Shown piece by piece: positions 42,214-49,595 of a stretch of 64,000 nucleotides of DNA. The notes under the pieces are model-generated. The model saw only the letters and a program-made list of their open reading frames with translations, did no database searches and was not told where the DNA came from. The first letter of the stretch is position 1, and each line of letters opens with the position of its first letter. The stretch is from Armatimonadota bacterium (GTDB taxonomy: Bacteria > Armatimonadota > DTGP01 > JAKQQT01), in contig DASXVS010000025.1 of the NCBI GenBank assembly GCA_036504095.1, positions 1-64,000 on the forward strand. The letters are read 5' to 3'. Made by a program: the position numbers and the translations under genes.

Positions 42214-43845
42214 CTAGCCCGGCGAGTTCTGGGCGCCTGAATCGTCTTCAACGATGGTCGGCGTCAGGAAGATCAGAAGCTGCGAGTTCTTGACGCTCTT
42301 GTCGTGGCTCTGGAAGAAGCGGCCAACGAACGGCAGATCCTGCAGGAACGGGATGCCTCGGGTCGTCACGGAGTCCGTCTTGGTCTGGAGGCCGCCGAGA
42401 ACGATGCTCTCACCGCTCTTGACGCGCCGGATCGTCTGAAGCTGCTGCCCAATGATGATCGGGGCGGACTGACCGTTCGGGCCGGCGATGAAGCCGTTGA
42501 TCTGCTGAACCTGCGGGGACAGTTGGACGGTGACGCTGCCATCCCGGTTGATTCGCGGCAGAACGTAGAGGCCGGTAGTCGTCGGGATCTGCTGCAGCGT
42601 GCTGGTCGCGATGTTGCCGCCAACGTTTCCCTGCGAGATGCTGGAGGTCCAGATCGGGTAGGATTCGTTGCTGGAGATCGTGGCGCCGACGTTATTGAGT
42701 GTGCTGATCAGTGGAGCCAGAATCGTATGGGCGCGGTTGTTCTGCTTGAGAGCAGTCAGCGTGGCGTTTATGTTGCCCTGGGCGATATTCATCGTGATGG
42801 TAGGTGTCGCCTGGGTGCCCTGGCCGCCGATGTCGGTTGTGACGTTGCTGTTGAGGACCGAGGTGGACCAGTTCAGCCCGAAGGCGTCCAGGTCGTTATC
42901 GCTGACGGTTACGAATTCCGCCTTGATACTTACCTGCTTCACCGGAACGTCGAGAAGCTGGATGATGTTCTTCAACTCGTCGATGGCATCCGGCTCACCG
43001 CGAACGAGGAGGCTGTTGTCCTCCTGATACGGGAAGATTGTGTCGATGCCGTCGGGTACGAGGCGGTTCTGGTTGTTGTTGGCGTTGGTGCCGGTGTTGG
43101 GGGCCTGCCCCAGCCCGGTGGTTCCGGTGGCGCCGGGCTGTCCGGGCTGTGTGCCGAAGCCGGTCGTTCCACCGCGCCGTCCGCCCCGTGGGAAGCCGAT
43201 CTGCCCCGCGGAATCCAGTTCCTGGATATCGGCGTTCGCCTGATCGGAGCTGGTATCGCTTCCGATCACGGTCACGGGCCGGACTCCCGGTCCCATCGCG
43301 CCGGCCGGGTTGAGCCCGCCTGTCCGTCCATTGGGGAGCAGATTGAGGCTGTTACCCGACGTGAAGGGTCGAACCGAAAGAGAGTCGTCCATGTAGAGCG
43401 CAACCATGATGTCTGACGGGCTAGCGCTCCGCAACTGGATCTTCTCGGTTGTCACGATACGGGCCGGCGCGGGAGCGGTGGCTTCCACAACAACGGGCGC
43501 CACGGGCGCTTCGGAGTTGATGTAGAAGATGCCATCTTCTCCCTTGTACCAGGGTGTCTTGGTCGCGGTGAGAATGGTGTTGAGGGCCTTCTCAACGGAC
43601 ATGCCGTTGAGGGACACCGTTACCTTCTTGCTGGCCAGCGAAGGGGGATCCGCGATAATGATCTTGGCTCCGCTGCGTTGGGTCAGCATTTCGATGGCCG
43701 CGGTAAGGGGCGTATTGCTCAGTTCCAATTGGACCTGGCCGGCCGGTTTCTGAGCCATCAATGGAGCGGCCAGAGAGGCGGCAAGAATGCCGGAGACCGC
43801 CAGCCAGAGCCGGGGCCTAGCGCTGTGTCGCCGCGCAGAATTCAT
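42214..43845 (-). CDS. pilQ: PilQ-like type IV pilus secretin
   Basis: 543 aa from ATG 43845 with AGGAGGG 7 bp upstream; the longer frame has no leader. A signal peptide (ending APLMAQ) is followed by an STN-like domain (about 33-105, VTVSLNGMSVEKALNTILTATKTPWY). Then comes a second module, a low-complexity Gly/Thr/Asn linker (about 220-260), a secretin N1-type domain (LLVRGEPDAIDELKNIIQLLDVPVKQVSIKAEFV) and the secretin pore (GLNWSTSVL, VGATISSNESYPIW, GESIVLGGLQTK, FLQDLPFVGRFFQS, LIFLTPTIVED). It forms the outer-membrane pore for the pilus. AMIN domains of proteobacterial PilQ are not seen. Confidence 0.95.
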   Translation of the reverse strand: MNSARRHSARPRLWLAVSGILAASLAAPLMAQKPAGQVQLELSNTPLTAAIEMLTQRSGAKIIIADPPSLASKKVTVSLNGMSVEKALNTILTATKTPWYKGEDGIFYINSEAPVAPVVVEATAPAPARIVTTEKIQLRSASPSDIMVALYMDDSLSVRPFTSGNSLNLLPNGRTGGLNPAGAMGPGVRPVTVIGSDTSSDQANADIQELDSAGQIGFPRGGRRGGTTGFGTQPGQPGATGTTGLGQAPNTGTNANNNQNRLVPDGIDTIFPYQEDNSLLVRGEPDAIDELKNIIQLLDVPVKQVSIKAEFVTVSDNDLDAFGLNWSTSVLNSNVTTDIGGQGTQATPTITMNIAQGNINATLTALKQNNRAHTILAPLISTLNNVGATISSNESYPIWTSSISQGNVGGNIATSTLQQIPTTTGLYVLPRINRDGSVTVQLSPQVQQINGFIAGPNGQSAPIIIGQQLQTIRRVKSGESIVLGGLQTKTDSVTTRGIPFLQDLPFVGRFFQSHDKSVKNSQLLIFLTPTIVEDDSGAQNSPG

Positions 43846-44054
43846 CGAGATTCCCTCCTGATTTGGATACGGGCGCCGGATAGGGTAGCAGAATGGCTCC
43901 CGCCGTAATTCACGTGCCGCTCCCGGCGGGATGGCATCGCCCGTGATGTGTTCTTGTTCAAAATCCATGTATATCAAACGGATGCGAACGCTCGCACACG
44001 CTTGATGCGCCGGGCCCCTTTGTTTGGAAGGCGCCCGGCGCAAAACGCTGGCGT

Positions 44055-44810
44055 CTAGCGGCCGAAGCCGCCGCCGCCAAAGCCGCCGCCGCCAAAGCCG
44101 CCGCCGCCGAAGCCGCCGCCGCCACCGAAGCTGCTGCCGCCGCCGAAGCCGCCGCCGCCGAAGCCGCTGCTGCCGCCGAAGCCGCCGCCGCCGAAGCTGC
44201 TGCCGCCGCCGAAGCCGCCGCTCATGCCGCCGCCGCCGAAGCCGCCGCCCATGCCGCCGCCGCTCATGCCGCCGCCCATATTATTGGCCGCGCGGTTGCT
44301 GCCCTGGCCAGAAAGCGTTCCGTAGATATCCAGCGAGTCCGCGAAGTTCATCGGGATCTTTTCAATCTGAAGCGGGGGAGCGACATCCGTCGTCGCCGGG
44401 CCGGCGTCGGTCGGAAGTGTGCCGCCCACCGGGCTGGCCGCCACGTCAACTTTCTTGGCGTCGATGATGTACACGCCGGTGTCGCGGTCTTTCTTATACG
44501 AGAGGTTCGCGGTCTTCGTGATGATGTTAAGCGCGGCGTCGAACGTGACGTCCTGCAGCGTTACCGTTACCGTTGGAGCGACCTGTGTGGCTTCCGGAGT
44601 AAGGGCGTAGTTAAGGCCAGTGCCACGAAATAGAGTGTCCATTGCGTCTCGAGTGGCCATGTCCTTAAAGTCGATGCTGATCGTCTTCGCGGGCTTGGCC
44701 ACCGGCGCGGGCGCGGGCGTCGGAGCAGGTGTTGTGTCTTGCGCGGAAGACACACCGAGGGAGGTCAACCCGACCAGCACGACGGCTGTTCCAAACAGGC
44801 TAAATCTCAT
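44055..44810 (-). CDS. STN-domain secreted protein with Gly/Phe-rich tail
   Basis: 251 aa from ATG 44810, which starts a signal peptide (MRFSLFGTAVVLVGLTSLGV). After a Pro/Ala linker the region at about 45-115 is a secretin-type STN domain: ISIDFKDMATRDAMDTLF, VTVTLQDVTFDAALNIITKTANLSY, TGVYIIDAKK. The last ~75 residues are nearly all Gly with regular Phe, Met and Ser (GGGFGGGGMSGG, SSFGGGG). It lies between pilP and pilQ, so it may dock on PilQ. The STN resemblance to PilQ suggests it arose from a secretin N-domain. Low-complexity tails of this kind are prone to self-association. Confidence 0.8.
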   Translation of the reverse strand: MRFSLFGTAVVLVGLTSLGVSSAQDTTPAPTPAPAPVAKPAKTISIDFKDMATRDAMDTLFRGTGLNYALTPEATQVAPTVTVTLQDVTFDAALNIITKTANLSYKKDRDTGVYIIDAKKVDVAASPVGGTLPTDAGPATTDVAPPLQIEKIPMNFADSLDIYGTLSGQGSNRAANNMGGGMSGGGMGGGFGGGGMSGGFGGGSSFGGGGFGGSSGFGGGGFGGGSSFGGGGGFGGGGFGGGGFGGGGFGR

Positions 44811-44950
44811 TACAGAAACGTTTCCTTCCGTTGGGTGCTGCTGACGGTACATCAGCGGAAGCACACCATATTGTACTCATTTTCATTGGACTCGGCAATG
44901 AGCCGCATCCCTCAAATTCGCCATAGACTCGCAGAACATCGGCCGGGGCC

Positions 44951-45976
44951 TTAGCCTTCAGGCAGCGGCGGGCCGCCGGGACGTGGCCCGCCGGGCATCG
45001 GTGGGCCACCACGGAAGCCGCCAGGGACCGGGCCGCCATACGGCACACCGCGTCCCATGCCACCGGGGGTGGTGACGCTCCCTTCGGGAGCGCCCTTTAG
45101 CGGAACCCTGATCGTGCTGGACTGACCTGGTTTCGGACTATCGAGCCGTTTGAGAACGATGCCATCGCGGTCGATGCGGGTCACCTTGACACGTTCGGTG
45201 CCTGAGGTGAGGACGTCGCCGGGCTTAACTACACTGGTCTTACCATCGGTTTCCAGAACACCGAGCACGCGATCTCCATACAGGAGACCGGCAACGCGGC
45301 GTACGACGGGGATCTCATTTGGTTGGGAAGGATTGGGCGTCTCTGCCACGAGAGCTTTGGTTCGCCAGAGGGACGGCGGAGATGGAAGCTGGCGCATCTG
45401 CTCGTTCAGTGCAATCTCCCTTTGCTGCGCAAGCCATTTGCGCCGCAATTCACGGAGCGCAGCCGCGCTCCTCATGCCGAACGGGGCGAACGGATCCCGG
45501 CGCGGCGCATATATGGAAGCCCCTGAAACCTTTTTCGACGCCCTCCTGGGCCCCGCGGCAACCGGAGCGGAACCGGTAGAGCCGCCGTCCAGCGTTTGAA
45601 CGCCGCCCCCGAGGGTCTGCGGAGCGTCATTGGAAGGGCTTGGGGCCGGAGCGGTTTCGGGAGTCGGGGCGCCTGGCGCACCCGCAGCTCCGCCGGGCAT
45701 CGGCGGACCACCCGGCATCGGCGGGCCGCCGGGCATCGGTGGGCCACCTGGCCGCATGCCACCGGGCAGCGGTGGGCCGGCGGCGTTGCCGCCGAACCCG
45801 GCCGTCGTGCCATCCGGATTCGCAGCCACCTCTTCCGAACCGGACCCGCCAATGATGCCCGTCACCTTGAATAGACCGAGGATCAGGAGCAACAGGACCA
45901 CCGCTCCCACACCACCGTATATCATGGCCTGCTGGCGGTTGTTCTCGATGTATTCTTTTAGGTCAAACTTCGCCAT
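44951..45976 (-). CDS. PilP-like pilus assembly protein with Pro/Met/Gly repeats
   Basis: 341 aa. A short cytoplasmic N terminus (MAKFDLKEYIENNRQQ) is followed by one membrane helix (about 19-39). The region at about 65-100 is a tandem GGPPMP repeat. Then comes a Pro/Thr linker and an RRDPFAPF motif (about 157), typical of the PilP linker just before its beta domain. The C-terminal beta domain (VRRVAGLLYGDRVLGVLE, VVKPGDVL, VKVTRIDRDGIVLKR) matches PilP. It would bridge PilN/PilO to PilQ. The last 35 residues repeat the GGPPMPGG motif. Confidence 0.85.
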   Translation of the reverse strand: MAKFDLKEYIENNRQQAMIYGGVGAVVLLLLILGLFKVTGIIGGSGSEEVAANPDGTTAGFGGNAAGPPLPGGMRPGGPPMPGGPPMPGGPPMPGGAAGAPGAPTPETAPAPSPSNDAPQTLGGGVQTLDGGSTGSAPVAAGPRRASKKVSGASIYAPRRDPFAPFGMRSAAALRELRRKWLAQQREIALNEQMRQLPSPPSLWRTKALVAETPNPSQPNEIPVVRRVAGLLYGDRVLGVLETDGKTSVVKPGDVLTSGTERVKVTRIDRDGIVLKRLDSPKPGQSSTIRVPLKGAPEGSVTTPGGMGRGVPYGGPVPGGFRGGPPMPGGPRPGGPPLPEG

Positions 45977-46036
45977 TCAATCTGCCTCTCACTCAGCACA
46001 ACACTGCTCGGCAACGCTCGTCGCGACCCGCGCCGA

Positions 46037-46945
46037 TCAGCCCATCGGCGCGCCGCCGGGGCGCGGTCCACCGGGCATCGGCGGTCCACCGGGCATGGGC
46101 GGGCCACCTGGCATCGGCGGGCCGCCTGGCCTCATGCCGCCAGGCATCGGGCCGCCGGGTTGTCCGGACGCACCCGGGGTGGTTGCGCCGCCGGCCGCGC
46201 CGCCGCCCGGAACCGAAGCCTTCTGCATCTTGTCGCCGTTCAACGGGTACACATAGACCGTCATGTTCATTTCCGCAACGACGGTGTCGCCGTTGCCGGT
46301 CAGGAACGCCGGAACGGGGCTGCCTCCGATGGTATTCGCGTCCTGCGTCTGCGACTGGGCGGACGTAAGGATCACCTTGTCGATCGAGGCCAGGCGCCGG
46401 CATTCCCTGGTGGACCTGAGCATCCGCATGATACCCGGAAATGTGCCTCGAACCTTCACGCCTTCGATAACCAGTTTTTCGAGCGTGGGATCGATGGTGT
46501 TGGGGTTCGTTCCATCCGGCGGCCCTTTCACCTCGGGCATGGTGATCACCGTGTTGCCGGTGCTCCTGATCCATCGCGTGATTACGGAGGCGCAGACGGT
46601 GTTCTTCTCAAGGGTGAGATCCTCCCAGGCCGTCCAGATATCCGCGCCGAGGTCAAGCGGCTGATTCCGAGGACCAATGCGGAAGTAGTGAGCCTGGGCC
46701 ACCCTCCACTGGTTCTGGGTAATCGCGGCCTTCTGCTCGGCGGTCGCCAGCTGTTTCTCCGCGGCGGCCTTCTTCGAAGGATCCGCCTGGGCTTCCAGGT
46801 CCTCGACAGCGGCACGGTTGGCGGTGTTGGTCTTCACAAGCGGCGCGATCCAAAGGTACGCCGCCGCTCCTCCGACGATGGCCGCCAGGAGGATCGCCAG
46901 GATTCCGATGTGAACAGGCTTCAGTTTGGGGGGGGTTAGATTCAT
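46037..46945 (-). CDS. PilO-like pilus assembly protein
   Basis: 302 aa. Membrane helix about 13-36 (IGILAILLAAIVGGAAAYLW), coiled coil about 40-90, then an alpha-beta periplasmic domain (LEKLVIEGVKVRGTFPGIMRMLRSTREC) of PilO type. The C-terminal ~55 residues are Gly/Pro/Met-rich with PMPGGPP repeats. It would pair with PilN in the inner-membrane alignment complex. The start is 2 bp downstream of the pilN stop. The low sequence similarity typical of PilO makes the call rest on order, topology and the GTF-type core. Confidence 0.8.
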   Translation of the reverse strand: MNLTPPKLKPVHIGILAILLAAIVGGAAAYLWIAPLVKTNTANRAAVEDLEAQADPSKKAAAEKQLATAEQKAAITQNQWRVAQAHYFRIGPRNQPLDLGADIWTAWEDLTLEKNTVCASVITRWIRSTGNTVITMPEVKGPPDGTNPNTIDPTLEKLVIEGVKVRGTFPGIMRMLRSTRECRRLASIDKVILTSAQSQTQDANTIGGSPVPAFLTGNGDTVVAEMNMTVYVYPLNGDKMQKASVPGGGAAGGATTPGASGQPGGPMPGGMRPGGPPMPGGPPMPGGPPMPGGPRPGGAPMG

Positions 46946-46947
46946 CT

Positions 46948-47796
46948 CTATTGTACTTGCGGCTGGGCGGCGCCCGGCGGAGTGGCGATATCTATCTTGT
47001 TCAGTAGGTCGATGGCGATCTCAACGTCATACATCGCCGGCTGCGGCGGACCGGACGGCGCGGCGGCGGCGGGCATGCCTGACGCTCCGCCAAGCGCATA
47101 ATTGTATTGACCGGAGGCTCCCGTCGCGGGACTGGCAATGCTCATGGGAGAGTTCGGGTTCATGCCACCTGGCATGGGGGGGCCGCCCGCCATCGGTGGC
47201 CCGCCGGGCATGGGTGGTCCGCCGGACAGGGACTGCGCGCCGACAGACGAGCCGGAACCCGACGTGTCTGTACTCGCCGCGCCGTACGAGACGGCCATAA
47301 CGGAATCGATGATCGGGCAGCGCCGCAGATTCCGCGTCGTCATGTTGACCAAAGTGGCCTGCGCCATTCTCTTCGATTCCGGCAGGCGAACATGCATGGT
47401 GACGGAAACCGAGCCCGGCGTGGGCGTGATGTCTGAGACAACGGCGCCGGGGTAGGTATAATTGGCGATGGAATTGAACACCTTCGCCCAACCGGCGTTC
47501 TTTCCCGTGACGGGGTTCACGGCCGTGTCGATGAACGTGGTCTTTTCCAGAACACCCTTTACCGCCGCCGTGGCGTCATCCGCCTTCTTGTTGATTCCGG
47601 CGATCTCCGTCACCGCGGCTTGGGCAACTCCCTGTCGGGCGGCCAGGTCTTTGGCGACGTTATTCTGGAACATGCCGAACGCGACCAATCCGGCCGCTTC
47701 GGCCAGAATGAGTAACGCGGCAAGCAACCACGCCACTCTCACCTTCTTGCGGAGGTAATAGGCGGCCGGTATCAGGTTAATGGTCGGGATTGACAT
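46948..47796 (-). CDS. PilN-like pilus assembly protein
   Basis: 282 aa. It begins MSIPTINLIP, the PilN signature by which the cytoplasmic tail binds PilM. One membrane helix (about 21-42) and a coiled coil follow, then the periplasmic domain with WAKVFNSIAN and VSVTMHVRLPE. A disordered stretch with GGPPMPGG repeats sits at about 190-215 inside the C-terminal third. The start directly abuts the pilM stop (TAAATG). Confidence 0.88.
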   Translation of the reverse strand: MSIPTINLIPAAYYLRKKVRVAWLLAALLILAEAAGLVAFGMFQNNVAKDLAARQGVAQAAVTEIAGINKKADDATAAVKGVLEKTTFIDTAVNPVTGKNAGWAKVFNSIANYTYPGAVVSDITPTPGSVSVTMHVRLPESKRMAQATLVNMTTRNLRRCPIIDSVMAVSYGAASTDTSGSGSSVGAQSLSGGPPMPGGPPMAGGPPMPGGMNPNSPMSIASPATGASGQYNYALGGASGMPAAAAPSGPPQPAMYDVEIAIDLLNKIDIATPPGAAQPQVQ

Positions 47797-49284
47797 TTAT
47801 GCGGCCTTTTTCTTTCCAACGGGGGCCGTGGCGATGGCGTTGCGCGCGCTGAGACCGATGGCCACCGGTATGAGCGCGGCTATCTGCTGAAGGTAGTCCG
47901 ATGGAACCGCCGGGGAGCCCAGCGATGTCGCCGCGGGCAATCCAGCGATCTGAACGGGAAGGCCCAATTCCTTCTCCAGGAAGCCATTGAGACCCGGGAG
48001 ATTCGTCACGCCGCCGAACAGGACCACGCGGTCCACCCGGGCGTCATTCGCTCGCGTGGTATAGTACTCTACGGAACGCTTGATCTCGGTGGCCATTTCG
48101 GCGACCACCGGCATAAACGCGTCGGAAATCTCCCGGCGATGCCTTTCAGCCTCAGTGAGGACCTCAGGTACGGGCTCCGGGGCCGGCGCTGGGGCAGCCT
48201 CGACAACAGGCTCCACGGGGCCGCTGTTGGCCGGGCCGACATCGGGCAGTTCAAAGGTCGGGCCGTCGGCGGGCGCTGGCGAGAAGTCAACACCGAACGC
48301 GGGCGGAATCTCGGGGTCACCGAAGGCGGGCGCCGTCCCGAACGTTGGTTCCGGGATCGTCTGCGGAGTGTCGCCGAATATCGGGATATCCGGGGCGGAA
48401 GGGGGAACGATACCGGCTGCGCTAGGAGTGAGCGGGGCAGAGAGGTTCAGGCCCTGGCCGGCAAAATCGCCGAACTCGAACTGCTCCTCGGCCTGCGGGG
48501 CTTCCCCACCCCAACGCTCGCTGGCGTCATCGGGAACGAAGCCGTGCTGCTTCTTCAGGTGCTCCGCCTGGGTGATGTCCACATTGAGCGCGTGGGAGAC
48601 CGCTTCCGTCATCGCGTTGCCCGCAACGGGGATCGTACGCGGGAAGGCAAGCGTTCCGGACTCGTAAATGCCGACGTCAATCTTGGAGGCGCCGATATTT
48701 ACGAGGGCAACGGTCTGGCCGGGATAGGCATCGTCCACGTCAAACAGCGCGCGCGCGCCTGCGAGGCACTCTACATCGATCGCCACCGGTGTGAGGCCGG
48801 CCATAAGTATCGTCTGCAGCATGCCCGCGACAACGGCGTTTTGGGCGACGGCCAGCAGAACCGCCATGTTGGGCGAGTTCGGGTCGTCGGTGGGGCGCGC
48901 CATCGGCTCAAAATCTTTAACAACCTCGTCCGGAGCGAACGGGATGTGCCGGTCGATTTCCCATTTCATCGTCTCCGCGAGTTCCTTGTCGGTCATCTTG
49001 GGGACTTCAATCACGCGCACAACAACCGACGATTGCCCGGCGACCGAGGCCACCACGGATTTCGTCTTGATGCGGCTTTCGGCCAGCAATTGCTTGATCG
49101 CTGAAGCGAGGACGGCGGGATCAACGATCTCGTCGTTCACGATGCACCCGGGAGGGGTGGGCAACACTCCGACTCCGGTAATCGAGAGGGCGCCTTTGCT
49201 TGGGCGCATTTCAACGACCTTGATGAAGGCCGCCCCGATATCCAGACCGAGAACCGGGGTTCCGCCCTTGTTGGTAACCGCCAT
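47797..49284 (-). CDS. pilM: PilM, actin-like pilus assembly ATPase
   Basis: 495 aa from ATG 49284 (AGAGGA 4-5 bp upstream). PilM features: VLGLDIGAAFIKVVEM (phosphate 1), VVRVIEVPKMTDKEL, MKWEIDRHIPF, FDVDDAYPGQTVALVNIGASKIDVGIYESG, and VDRVVLFGGVTNLPGLNGFLEKELGLPVQIA. Typical PilM is about 350 aa; the excess is an acidic Pro/Ala/Phe-rich insertion (about 240-375) inside subdomain 2. It would recruit PilN from the cytoplasm. Confidence 0.95.
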   Translation of the reverse strand: MAVTNKGGTPVLGLDIGAAFIKVVEMRPSKGALSITGVGVLPTPPGCIVNDEIVDPAVLASAIKQLLAESRIKTKSVVASVAGQSSVVVRVIEVPKMTDKELAETMKWEIDRHIPFAPDEVVKDFEPMARPTDDPNSPNMAVLLAVAQNAVVAGMLQTILMAGLTPVAIDVECLAGARALFDVDDAYPGQTVALVNIGASKIDVGIYESGTLAFPRTIPVAGNAMTEAVSHALNVDITQAEHLKKQHGFVPDDASERWGGEAPQAEEQFEFGDFAGQGLNLSAPLTPSAAGIVPPSAPDIPIFGDTPQTIPEPTFGTAPAFGDPEIPPAFGVDFSPAPADGPTFELPDVGPANSGPVEPVVEAAPAPAPEPVPEVLTEAERHRREISDAFMPVVAEMATEIKRSVEYYTTRANDARVDRVVLFGGVTNLPGLNGFLEKELGLPVQIAGLPAATSLGSPAVPSDYLQQIAALIPVAIGLSARNAIATAPVGKKKAA

Positions 49285-49399
49285 GCGTTCCTCTTGTGGT
49301 GGGATCCGGACCATCGCCTCAGCGACGGCCAAAGGTGGTGCGGGAAGCGCTGCGCCGTGTAGGGGCGCACGCGACCTCATGCTAACACTAAGACGGGCA

Positions 49400-49590
49400 A
49401 AGGGTCAATACGGTGTCAGGTTTCGGGTGACCGGTTGCTGGTGACGGGTGTCCGGTATCGGGCACGGTGGCCCGGTCTACCCCAACACACGCCTCCCGTC
49501 ACCTGTCACCCGTCAGGCTGCGGGTGACGGGTGGGTCAGGCACGAAAGCCCGACCTTCCCGACACCCGCTGCCTTCCACCTGTCACCCAT
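49400..49590. repeat. Cluster of iterated GTGTCGGGTGACGG hairpin repeats
   Basis: The pilM upstream gap is filled with GGTGTCAGG, GGTGACGGGTG, CCCGTCACCTGTCACCCGTC and similar iterated words that pair across the gap. It also contains two CGGGC hairpins (about 49453-49480 and 49527-49556, each with GCCCG and CTACC or CTTCC). No promoter for pilM is discernible inside it. The right-hand gene ends at 49596 beside it. Confidence 0.75.
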
Positions 49591-49595
49591 TCACC

